From positions 1,116,001-1,180,000 of the forward strand of contig NZ_CP012266.1 in the NCBI RefSeq assembly GCF_001277235.1: a stretch of DNA of 64,000 nucleotides, read 5' to 3'. This DNA is from Cronobacter dublinensis subsp. dublinensis LMG 23823 (lineage in GTDB: Bacteria; Pseudomonadota; Gammaproteobacteria; Enterobacterales; Enterobacteriaceae). Below the pieces are notes generated by a model. It was not told where the DNA came from. It searched no databases and worked only from the letters and a program-made list of their open reading frames with translations. This document shows, piece by piece, positions 16,666 to 24,047 of this stretch. Numbering within the stretch: position 1 is the first letter of the stretch; every line of letters begins with the position of its first letter. The position numbers were made by a program, and so were the translations under genes.

Positions 16666-17526
16666 TTACCCGCGCTTTCTCATCACGCCTTCCTGCACGG
16701 TCGAGGCGACAAGCACGCCGTCCTGCGTATAAAACTCGCCGCGCACAAAGCCGCGGGCGCTGGAGGCGGACGTACTCTCGACGCTGTAAAGCAGCCACGC
16801 GTTCATATCGACCGGGCGGTGGAACCACATCGAATGGTCGATGGTCGCCACCTGCATCCCCGGCTCAAGGAAACCGACGCCGTGCGGCTGTAACGCCACC
16901 GGCAGGAAATTGAAATCCGACGCGTAACCGAGCAGCGACTGATGCACCCGGATATCGTCCGGCATCTGGCCGTTGGCGCGCAGCCACACCTGACGCTCCG
17001 GCTTCGCCACATGGCCTTTCAGCGGGTTATGAAACTCCACCGGGCGAATTTCCAGCGGCTTGTCGCACAAAAACTTCTCCTTCGCCTGCGGCGGCAGCAG
17101 GTGCGCCAGTGAGCGGGCGATGTCCGTTTCTGATTTCAGGCCGTCGGGCGAGGGCGCAGAGGGCATGGTTTTCTGATGCTCGAAACCGCCTTCCGGGGCC
17201 TGGAACGAGGCGGTCATGTAGAAAATCGGCTTGCCGTGCTGGATAGCCGCCACGCGCCGCGCGCTGAAACTGTTGCCGTCGCGCAGCACTTCCACGTCAT
17301 ACACGATGGGCTTCTGGCTGTCGCCGGGGCGCAGAAAATAGCTGTGAAAAGAGTGCACCAGACGTTCTTCCGGCACCGTCGCTTTGGCGGCGTAAAGCGC
17401 CTGGCCGACCACCTGGCCGCCAAACACCTGCCGTAACCCGAGATCTTCGCTTTGTCCGCGAAAGAGCCCTTCTTCAATTTTTTCCAGATTTAATAACGCC
17501 AGTAAGTTGCTCAGCGCCTGACTCAT
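16666..17526 (-). CDS. tesB: TesB, acyl-CoA thioesterase II
   Basis: 286 residues, same length as E. coli TesB and highly similar throughout (double hotdog fold). The catalytic region includes DHSMWFHRP near residue 204 and the C-terminal SSARGFVRGEFYTQDG. The enzyme hydrolyses medium- and long-chain acyl-CoAs in the cytoplasm. The frame is open 30 codons upstream, but MSQALSNLLALLNLEKIEEG matches the family start. Monocistronic, convergent with amtB. Confidence 0.97.
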   Translation of the reverse strand: MSQALSNLLALLNLEKIEEGLFRGQSEDLGLRQVFGGQVVGQALYAAKATVPEERLVHSFHSYFLRPGDSQKPIVYDVEVLRDGNSFSARRVAAIQHGKPIFYMTASFQAPEGGFEHQKTMPSAPSPDGLKSETDIARSLAHLLPPQAKEKFLCDKPLEIRPVEFHNPLKGHVAKPERQVWLRANGQMPDDIRVHQSLLGYASDFNFLPVALQPHGVGFLEPGMQVATIDHSMWFHRPVDMNAWLLYSVESTSASSARGFVRGEFYTQDGVLVASTVQEGVMRKRG

Positions 17527-17749
17527 AAAGGGTCCTCTGATACGGGGAAATGCACAGCTGTGCGAATAATATATTTCGATTATAACGCAGAAAGACAACT
17601 GGTCAGAGGGGTTCAATAATCTTAATAGCGGCCCGTTTCCAGGCGAAAATTAGTGATATGTGCCACACTTAGCACGACAAGCATGTTGTGAGAGCTCACG
17701 CTGGTGAGTGCCTGGCGCTTACTGGTGCATCGAAAATAAGGAGAACGCT

Positions 17750-18322
17750 ATGAAACTCGTGCACATGTTAAGTGGTTTAGCTGTTGCCGTTGCGCTGGCA
17801 GGTTGCGCACAGGATAAAAGTGCTGATATCGCCGTGCCCGCGCCGAACCCGAACACGTCTGGCGTCGCAACAAAACCAGTGATTAAGCAGCCAAATGTCT
17901 CCGGGACCGTCTGGATCCGCCAGAAAGTGGCTCTGCCGCCGGATGCGGTGCTGACCGTGACGCTGTCGGACGCCACGCAGGCGAACGCGCCGTCTAAAGT
18001 GATTTCGCAGAAAGTGGTGCGTACCGAAGGTAAACAGGCGCCGTTCAGCTTTGTACTGCCGTTTAATCCGTCCGACGTTCAGCCGAATGCCCGCATTCTG
18101 CTGAGTGCCGCGATCACCGTGAAAGACAAGCTGGTGTTTATCACCGACCGCGTACAGCCAGCGGTGAACGACGGCGGCAAGAAAATCGACCTGACGCTGG
18201 TGCCGGTGCAGCAGACCGCCGTGCCGGTACAGTCTGGCGGCGGCGCGGTCACGACCGTACCGTCCACCTCACCGACGCAGGTCACGCCGTCCTCCTCCGT
18301 TCCGGCGCCGACCACGTACTAA
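17750..18322 (+). CDS. ybaY: YbaY, outer-membrane lipoprotein
   Basis: 190 residues, same length as E. coli YbaY. The lipoprotein signal ends LAGC (Cys near residue 19), and AAGGAGAA precedes the ATG. A central beta-rich YbaY domain (VSGTVWIRQKVALPPDAVLTVTLSD) is followed by a Pro/Ser/Thr-rich tail. The frame extends 14 codons upstream without a binding site. The function is unknown; the domain also occurs as the YscW-type lipoprotein domain. The gene ends at a hairpin terminator shared with atl. Confidence 0.95.
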   Translation: MKLVHMLSGLAVAVALAGCAQDKSADIAVPAPNPNTSGVATKPVIKQPNVSGTVWIRQKVALPPDAVLTVTLSDATQANAPSKVISQKVVRTEGKQAPFSFVLPFNPSDVQPNARILLSAAITVKDKLVFITDRVQPAVNDGGKKIDLTLVPVQQTAVPVQSGGGAVTTVPSTSPTQVTPSSSVPAPTTY

Positions 18323-18331
18323 GCCTGCCAC

Positions 18332-18355
18332 AGCGCCTCTTCGGAGGCGCTTTTT
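18332..18355. terminator. Terminator between ybaY and atl
   Basis: AGCGCCTC-TTCG-GAGGCGCT followed by TTTTT (stem with UUCG tetraloop). It overlaps the last bases of the convergent atl gene. Confidence 0.9.
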
Positions 18356-18665
18356 AGTAGCGCCACCCGTAGCGCGACAAATCGATTTCTCCTTTCCCGG
18401 ATACCTGCACGCCTTCTGCTATCAACGCCTGGCGCTGACGCTGTAAATCTGGCCCGGTCAGTGAAATTTCCCCACGCCGGTTCACCACGCGATGCCACGG
18501 TAAAACGCTGCCCTCCGGTAAACGCTTTAACACGCCGCCCACCTGACGCGCCGCTCGCGGCGAACCTGCAAGCCTTGCCACTTCGCCATAGGTTGTGACG
18601 CACCCTTCGGGGATCGCGGCGACAATCTGGTAAACGCGTTGTGGGAAGGTGTCGTGGTTGTGCAT
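18354..18665 (-). CDS. atl: Atl, alkyltransferase-like DNA damage protein
   Basis: 103 residues, close to E. coli Atl (YbaZ). The O6-alkylguanine-DNA alkyltransferase active site PCHR is replaced by PWHR (LPWHRVVNR), so the protein binds alkylated guanine without removing the alkyl group and flags it for nucleotide excision repair. The DNA-binding helix SPRAARQVGGVLKR is intact. In E. coli the next locus is ffs; here the cas operon and array 2 lie between. Confidence 0.95.
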   Translation of the reverse strand: MHNHDTFPQRVYQIVAAIPEGCVTTYGEVARLAGSPRAARQVGGVLKRLPEGSVLPWHRVVNRRGEISLTGPDLQRQRQALIAEGVQVSGKGEIDLSRYGWRY

Positions 18666-18886
18666 GGGGGGCTCCTGTCAGTCAGGGTGTAAGCATAAGA
18701 ATGCGCGGCCAGAAGGGCAACTATGAGTGAAAACGTCGCGCGGTCAATATCATTTTGGTGAATGGAATCCGCGTAATTATTTGTAATTAATGGTTTTTTA
18801 GCCGAAAAGGGAAATACGCTTGCGCTCACAGTACGTTTTCGGAACCCGCCGCAGAATAACGCCCATCTTTTTCAAAGGACTGATTT

Positions 18887-21520
18887 ATGAACAGTTTATG
18901 GTACTGGGGAAAAGCCCGGCAAGGTGAGAATCATCAGGGCGATGAATATCATTTACTGCAGTGGCACTCGCTGGACGTGGCCGCCTGCGGTTACGTGATG
19001 GTGATGGAAAACCGCTTTAACGCCGCCTCGCTATTCGCCGCGCTGGGCATTAACGAACGCGAGACGGCGGCGACGTTTTTCGCCTGGCTGCTGTGCTGGC
19101 ATGATATTGGCAAGTTTTCACGTCTGTTTCAGCAAAAATATACCCATGAGGCGCTGGATCACGGCCAGCGAGACGTCAGCGACAGCCATCATCATCACAC
19201 CGTGACGGGGACGTGGCTGTGGCGGCATCACCTCGGCGATACCGCGGCGCAGAGCGTTACAGGCCCGCTGTCGGCGCGCGAGCGTAAACGTGTGCTGGAT
19301 CGCTGGATTCCCACCGTGATGGGGCACCACGGCAAGCCGGTGTCGTATGAGAATTGCCATAACGATTTCCTGGCGGAGGATATCGAGGCCGCGCAGGCCT
19401 TTGCTCGGGCGGTGCAGACGCTGTTTCCGGCTGTTACGCTGCCGCAGACGTGGAACGACGCCTCCTGGCGTGAATCATTTTTACCGCAAAGCTGGCGGGT
19501 CTCGGCGCTGGTTGTGCTGGCGGACTGGGTCGGTTCCGGCAACCACTTTTTCCCGTGGGTAGCCGGAGAGATGCCGCTTGCGAACTACTGGGCGCGAGCC
19601 GTCGCGCAGGCGCAAAACGCGCTTCGCCTGCTGCCGCCCGTAAGCGACGTCGCGCCGTTTAAGGGCATCGACACGCTTTTTCCCTTTATTACCGCGCCGA
19701 CGCCGCTTCAGCAACACGCGCTGGAACTCACTATCAATACGTCCGGCCCGCATCTGTTTATTCTGGAAGACGTCACCGGGGCCGGTAAGACGGAAGCGGC
19801 GCTGGTGCTGGCGCACCGGCTCATGGCGGCGGGGCAGGCGCGCGGGCTCTATATCGGCCTGCCGACGATGGCAACGGCCAATGCGATGTATGCGCGGATG
19901 GAGCGCGCCTGGTTACGGCTCTACCGTGAAGGCAGTCATCCGAGCCTGGTACTGGCGCACAGCGCCCGCAAACTGTCCGCGAGTTTCAATGCCTCCCTCT
20001 GGGCGAGCGAGCTCTTACCCAATGAATCCGGCGACGAAGCCTCTGCGTTTGAGGGCTGCGCCGCCTGGTTCGCCGGGTCGCCGAAAAAGGCACTACTGGC
20101 GGAAACCGGCGTCGGCACGCTCGACCAGGCCATGATGGCGGTCATGGCGTTTAAGCATCAGAATCTGCGCCTGCTGGGCCTGACCGATAAAGTGCTCATC
20201 GCCGATGAAATCCACTCTTACGATGCGTATATGTCTCATCTCCTGGAAAAGCTGGTGGAGGTACGGGCCGCCAGCGGCTGCGCCACGATTTTGCTTTCCG
20301 CCACGCTTTCGCAGGCCCAGCGCGACCGCTTAATCGCCGCTTTTTATAAAGGGCTTAACACCACGCGTGAATCGCCCCGCCTCGGGCCTGACGACTACCC
20401 GTGGGTCACGCATCTGCACGCGCAGGGCATTGACGGGCAGCGCGTCGCGACGCGCGCACAGGTGCAGCGGCGGGTTGGCATCGGCTGGATGGCGGATGAA
20501 GCCGCGTGCCTCGATAAAATCGAAAGGGTGGCGCGCGAAGGCGGCTGTATCGGCTGGATACGAAATTCCGTTGACGATGCGGTGAACAGCTATCGGGAAT
20601 TAATTCGCCGAGGGAATATCCCGGAGGAGAATATTATTTTATTTCATAGCCGCTTTGCGTTTATCGACAGAAATAAAAAGGAAGAAGCAACCCTGGAATG
20701 GTTCGGAAAAGAAAATGCGGTTAATCGAAGCGGTAAGGTAATTATATCCACCCAAGTAATAGAACAATCCATCGATATCGATCTGGATTATTTAATTAGC
20801 GACCTCGCGCCGGTCGATTTATTAATTCAGCGCGCCGGGCGTTTGCAGCGGCATACTCGTGATAAACAAGGGCAGCTTAAATTAACCGGCGCAGATGAAC
20901 GCCCTGCGCCACGTCTGGATATTCTGGCACCCCGCTGGCAGGCGCAGCCGGATAAAACCTGGCTTTCTGCCGCGATGCGTAATACCAGTTACGTATATCC
21001 GGCGCATTCCAAGCTGTGGCTGACCCAGCGCGTGCTGCGCGAACAGGGCGAAATACGCATGCCGGAGGCGGCGCGTCTGTTAATTGAAGCCGTGTATGGT
21101 GAAGAAATTGACGTGCCGGAAGGTATGAAGCGTTCTGAAGACGCCGCGCTGGCCGACTATTACAACCAGCGCGCCATTGCGAGCAAGTATGAAATTTCCC
21201 TCAACGTTGGCTACAGCGTTGAGAGCGCGGAGCTATGGGGGTCAGACGTCTCGACCCGTATTGGCGAACTTACAACCGATCTCTGGCTGGCCAGGGAGAT
21301 TCCTCAAGGCATAACGCCCTACGCGCAGGGCGATAACGCCTGGGAGATGAGTGCGCTGCGCGTGCGCAAAAGCTGGTGGGACAAGCACCGCGGCGAGTTC
21401 ACGCTGCTTTGCGGCGAGGCGCTCTCTCAGTGGTGCAGCGCGCAGCGTAAACCGGAGGCGGTGGTGATTCTGCTGCCGGGCGGCTATTCCGCCAAAGAGG
21501 GGCTTATCGGTGAGGCGTAA
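18887..21520 (+). CDS. cas3: Cas3, type I-E nuclease-helicase
   Basis: 877 residues; AAAGGA lies 9 bp before ATG. The HD nuclease comes first: His72-Asp73 in WHDIGKF, then the HHHHTVTG and MGHHGKP clusters. The SF2 helicase follows with Walker A VTGAGKTEAAL near residue 297, DEIH box near 438, SATLS, and motif VI LIQRAGRLQRH. Cas3 is recruited by target-bound Cascade and degrades the displaced strand 3' to 5'. The stretch 20600-20880, coding for motifs around VIEQSIDID, is visibly more AT-rich than its flanks. Cas3 has its own terminator, so it is probably transcribed separately from cse1-cas2. Confidence 0.97.
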   Translation: MNSLWYWGKARQGENHQGDEYHLLQWHSLDVAACGYVMVMENRFNAASLFAALGINERETAATFFAWLLCWHDIGKFSRLFQQKYTHEALDHGQRDVSDSHHHHTVTGTWLWRHHLGDTAAQSVTGPLSARERKRVLDRWIPTVMGHHGKPVSYENCHNDFLAEDIEAAQAFARAVQTLFPAVTLPQTWNDASWRESFLPQSWRVSALVVLADWVGSGNHFFPWVAGEMPLANYWARAVAQAQNALRLLPPVSDVAPFKGIDTLFPFITAPTPLQQHALELTINTSGPHLFILEDVTGAGKTEAALVLAHRLMAAGQARGLYIGLPTMATANAMYARMERAWLRLYREGSHPSLVLAHSARKLSASFNASLWASELLPNESGDEASAFEGCAAWFAGSPKKALLAETGVGTLDQAMMAVMAFKHQNLRLLGLTDKVLIADEIHSYDAYMSHLLEKLVEVRAASGCATILLSATLSQAQRDRLIAAFYKGLNTTRESPRLGPDDYPWVTHLHAQGIDGQRVATRAQVQRRVGIGWMADEAACLDKIERVAREGGCIGWIRNSVDDAVNSYRELIRRGNIPEENIILFHSRFAFIDRNKKEEATLEWFGKENAVNRSGKVIISTQVIEQSIDIDLDYLISDLAPVDLLIQRAGRLQRHTRDKQGQLKLTGADERPAPRLDILAPRWQAQPDKTWLSAAMRNTSYVYPAHSKLWLTQRVLREQGEIRMPEAARLLIEAVYGEEIDVPEGMKRSEDAALADYYNQRAIASKYEISLNVGYSVESAELWGSDVSTRIGELTTDLWLAREIPQGITPYAQGDNAWEMSALRVRKSWWDKHRGEFTLLCGEALSQWCSAQRKPEAVVILLPGGYSAKEGLIGEA

Positions 21521-21527
21521 GCGCGGT

Positions 21528-21557
21528 AAACCCCAGGGCGAGTGCCCTGGGGTTTTT
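21528..21557. terminator. Bidirectional terminator between cas3 and the mini-array
   Basis: AAACCCCAGGGC-GAGT-GCCCTGGGG followed by TTTTT on the plus strand, 8 bp after the cas3 stop. On the minus strand the same hairpin is the first structure after the second degenerate repeat, followed by TTT, so it can also end a leftward RNA. Confidence 0.9.
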
Positions 21558-21625
21558 ATCCCCGCGCTCGCGGGGAACGGTTAAACACCAGGAGAAAAAA
21601 TACACCGGTTTATCCCACAGGGAAC
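21555..21625 (-). ncRNA. Candidate crRNA-like RNA (degenerate mini-CRISPR) between cas3 and cse1
   Basis: Read leftward. The first repeat-like unit, 21625-21606, keeps GTTCCC and GGGATAAACCG of the array repeat but has only TGT between them; it preserves the exact I-E 5' handle ATAAACCG. A 27-nt pseudo-spacer follows (21605-21579, starting GTGTATTTTTTCTCC). The second unit, 21578-21555, matches the array-2 repeat core (GTTCCCCGCG...GGGGATAAA) at 22 of 24 positions and forms a 7-bp Cas6e-type hairpin. A terminator hairpin comes next. The promoter was not identified. The match of the pseudo-spacer to an AAG-flanked site 37 bp away (21662) points to a regulatory guide. Expression is not shown by sequence alone. 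Confidence 0.6.
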
Positions 21626-21658
21626 GAGGCAAGATTAACTGCTACGAAGCAAACGCAA

Positions 21659-21688
21659 AAGGTGTAATTTTTGTTTTGTTATTTCTTT
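21659..21688 (+). promoter_or_regulatory. PAM-flanked target of the pseudo-spacer in the cse1 upstream region
   Basis: AAG (21659-21661) followed by GTGTAATTTTTGTTTTG. Against the 27-nt pseudo-spacer, positions 1-5, 7-11, 13, 16, 17, 19 and 21-23 match; mismatches are 6, 12, 14, 15, 18, 20 and 24-27. AAG is the preferred I-E interference PAM and positions 6, 12, 18 and 24 are the ones flipped out in Cascade. TTGTTT/TTGTTA -35-like hexamers lie inside the site, so Cascade binding could block a rightward promoter. Confidence 0.5.
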
Positions 21689-21740
21689 AATGATTTTAAG
21701 AATTGTGCCGGGGCAACTCATCTCTCTTTGGGAGTATTTT

Positions 21741-21782
21741 GTGAGTGTCCATTTTCTGGCAGGTGAAACACCTGTCTTTTAA
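21741..21782 (+). CDS. Possible 13-codon micro-ORF upstream of cse1
   Basis: GGGAG (21730-21734) is followed after 6 bp by GTG, then codons for SVHFLAGETPVF and TAA. The stop lies in the T-tract of a terminator hairpin formed by the ORF's own 3' half. An in-frame GTG at 21705 would give 25 residues but has no clear binding site. Its place between the pseudo-spacer target and cse1 suggests a leader/attenuator peptide or a CreT-like mini-gene. There is no run of rare Arg codons as in the known archaeal CreT. Chance occurrence is possible. Confidence 0.3.
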   Translation: MSVHFLAGETPVF

Positions 21783-21789
21783 TTTTTTT
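21760..21789 (+). terminator. Terminator or attenuator upstream of cse1
   Basis: CAGGTG-AAA-CACCTG stem (21760-21774) followed by TCTTTTAATTTTTTT. It lies about 80 bp upstream of cse1 and would end any transcript that starts in the cas3-cse1 gap. A weak promoter (TTTAGT, 17 bp, TAAATT, 21787-21815) follows it and could drive cse1. Confidence 0.6.
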
Positions 21790-21866
21790 AGTATCCACTG
21801 TCCGCTTTTTAAATTATTCGTGAAAGCATGCCTGTGAATTATTCGCAGGCAGAGGAGGGATGTATT

Positions 21867-23429
21867 TTGCATTCATTAATCACCACAAAATGGCTCCCCG
21901 TTATTTACCGCGACGGCACCCGCGGGAAAATCGCGCCGCTGGATCTGGCCGATGACAATATTCTGGATCTGGTTTTACCCCGCCCGGATTTTCAGGGCGC
22001 CGCCTGGCAGTTTTTGCTCGGCGTGCTGCAAACGGCGCTTGCCCCGAAAGACGCTGAAAGCTGGGAGGATATCTGGGAGGCGGGCTTAACCGCCGCGATG
22101 ATTCGCCAGGCCCTTGAACCGCTTGCGCCGCTGTTTGAGTTCGGGCCCGACACGCCCTCATTCATGCAGGATTTCGAGCCGCTGGAGGGTGAAAGCGTGC
22201 CACTGGCGCAGCTGTTGCCGGAAACGCCGGGCGCCCAGACGTTAAAGCTCAATAAAGACCATTTTATTAAGCGCGGCATGACCGAGAAATTCTGCCCGCA
22301 CTGCGCCGCGCTGGCGCTCTTTTCCCTGCAGTTAAACGCGCCATCAGGCGGTAAAGGCTACCGCACAGGGCTGCGCGGCGGCGGGCCGATGACTACTTTG
22401 CTGGAACTTCACCGCTATAACAGCGAGGCTCCGTCGCTGTGGCGCAGGCTATGGCTCAACGTGATGCCGCAGCGTGAAAGCCGCTTGCCCCGGCCTGCGA
22501 ATTATGACGCCCGTATCTTCCCGTGGCTTGCGCCAACCCGTACCAGCGAAAAAGCTATCGTAACGCCGGAGCAGGTCGACGGGCTCCAGGCGTACTGGGG
22601 CATGCCGCGCCGTATCCGTATCGATTTCTCTGCAACGCAGCCGGGCCATTGCGACCTTTGCGGCGAGCCGGGCGAGGCGCTGTTAACGTCGATGACGGTA
22701 AAAAACTACGGCGTTAACTATGTCGGCTGGATGCACCCGCTCACGCCGCATCGCATTCCCAAAAAAGAGGGCGGCGAGATGTTCTCCGTTAAAGGTCAGC
22801 CGGGCGGCCTGCTCTGGCGTGACTGGCTGGGGCTGATGATGGAGAGCGAAAGCGACAACAACCGGGAGCAGCCCGCCAGCGTGGTGAAAATTCGCCAGCA
22901 GCAACGGCTCGATAACGCGGAAACCGGCTTGTGGTGCTTTGGTTACGATTTCGACAACATGAAGGCCCGCTGCTGGTATGAGCACCATCTGCCCTTTCTG
23001 CAAATCCCTGAACCACGACAGCCGTTTGTCCGCCAGACCCTGAGCGACGCCGCGCGTGTCGCCACGCTGATGCTCAGTAAATTACGCAGCGCGCTAAAAG
23101 AGGCGTGGTATGGCGAAGGCGCGACCGCGCGCGGCGATTTTAGCTTTATCGATATCGACTTCTGGCAGCAGACGCAGCCGCGGTTTCTGGCGCTGGTCGA
23201 GGCGGTGAAAACCGATGAATCCGGCGATAACCGCGCCCTGCTCAGCGCCTGGAACAGCGATATCTGGCGCTATACCCGTAGCTACTTCGATGAACGCGCC
23301 CTGACCAACCCACAGGAGCGCACGGAATTCTCAGACATCATGAAAGCCCGCAAAAAGTTTTTCACGCAGACGAAAGCGAAGCCTGCGGCGAAAGGCGCGC
23401 GGGCGAAAAAAACGCAGGAGGCAAATTAA
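21867..23429 (+). CDS. casA: Cse1/CasA (Cas8e), large subunit of Cascade
   Basis: I choose the TTG at 21867 because AGAGGAGG (21851-21858) lies 8 bp before it and the resulting N-terminus (HSLITTKWLPV) aligns with the family start (LLIDNWIPV); the in-frame ATG at 21828 has no binding site. This gives 520 residues. Two zinc-type Cys pairs are visible, FCPHC near residue 143 and HCDLC near 259, plus GGPMTTLLELHR. Cse1 recognises the PAM and recruits Cas3. It is diverged from E. coli K-12 CasA, while Cas1 and Cas2 are close. First gene of the cse1-cas2 operon. Confidence 0.92.
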   Translation: MHSLITTKWLPVIYRDGTRGKIAPLDLADDNILDLVLPRPDFQGAAWQFLLGVLQTALAPKDAESWEDIWEAGLTAAMIRQALEPLAPLFEFGPDTPSFMQDFEPLEGESVPLAQLLPETPGAQTLKLNKDHFIKRGMTEKFCPHCAALALFSLQLNAPSGGKGYRTGLRGGGPMTTLLELHRYNSEAPSLWRRLWLNVMPQRESRLPRPANYDARIFPWLAPTRTSEKAIVTPEQVDGLQAYWGMPRRIRIDFSATQPGHCDLCGEPGEALLTSMTVKNYGVNYVGWMHPLTPHRIPKKEGGEMFSVKGQPGGLLWRDWLGLMMESESDNNREQPASVVKIRQQQRLDNAETGLWCFGYDFDNMKARCWYEHHLPFLQIPEPRQPFVRQTLSDAARVATLMLSKLRSALKEAWYGEGATARGDFSFIDIDFWQQTQPRFLALVEAVKTDESGDNRALLSAWNSDIWRYTRSYFDERALTNPQERTEFSDIMKARKKFFTQTKAKPAAKGARAKKTQEAN

Positions 23430-24035
23430 GTGAGCATGTTATCGCAGGCGCACCGCGAATCGCTGCTGAAGTGGCATTCGCTCATCAATGAACAGCAGGG
23501 ACGACGGTTGCGCGCCAGCTTGCGGCGCAGTCATACGCTTTCTGACGTCTGGCTCAGTGAAGGGTTTCGGGTGCTGACCGCGCGTGTCCCGTCACTCTGG
23601 AACGTTCCGGGACGGGAGTGGCGCTTCTACGCGCTCGGCATCGTCGCGGGGCTGGCCGCCCACGTCAAAAGCATCGAGACGCGCCACTCTTTTGCCGCGC
23701 AGCTCGGGCAAATCAGTGGCAACAATCCGGTGATGTCTGAACTGCGCTTTCGGCGGCTGAACCAGGCGCACTCGCAGGAAGAGCTTTTCCGCCAGCTGCG
23801 CCGCGCGGTGCAGTTGCTCGGCGGCACGGTCAATCTACCGGATCTCGCGGAAGGCGTATTTCGCTGGTGCGCGGAAGAAGACGAACGCGAGCGCCACGCG
23901 GCACAAAAGCGTACCCCGACCGAATACATTCGCGTGCGCTGGGCGCTCGACTATTACATGGCGGGCACGGCGTCAGATACGCCGGATGCCGTCACTAACG
24001 ACTTACCGGCCGAAACGGCCACCACTCAGGAATAA
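23430..24035 (+). CDS. casB: Cse2/CasB (Cas11e), small subunit of Cascade
   Basis: 201 residues from GTG, which directly follows the cse1 stop; AGGAGG lies in the end of cse1 at 8 bp. The protein is all-helical and rich in Arg (HRESLLKWHSLINEQQGRRLRASLRRS; GLAAHV; ELRFRRLNQAHSQEELFRQLRRAVQLL), as expected of the dimer that contacts the displaced DNA strand along the Cascade belly. The C-terminal 30 residues are a Thr/Ala/Asp-rich tail, making it longer than E. coli CasB (160). Confidence 0.92.
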   Translation: MSMLSQAHRESLLKWHSLINEQQGRRLRASLRRSHTLSDVWLSEGFRVLTARVPSLWNVPGREWRFYALGIVAGLAAHVKSIETRHSFAAQLGQISGNNPVMSELRFRRLNQAHSQEELFRQLRRAVQLLGGTVNLPDLAEGVFRWCAEEDERERHAAQKRTPTEYIRVRWALDYYMAGTASDTPDAVTNDLPAETATTQE

Positions 24036-24047
24036 GGAACATTCGCG

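Noticed and set aside
18683..18696. AGG-GTGTAAGC upstream of cas3 as another guide target
   Set aside because: Only the first five guide positions match after an AGG PAM; expected by chance at this length.
21741..21770. Second possible pseudo-spacer match, GTGTCCATTTTCT
   Set aside because: Only GTGT and TTTTCT match, positions 5 and 7 of the seed fail, and the flanking TGA is not a working PAM. The site at 21662 is far better.
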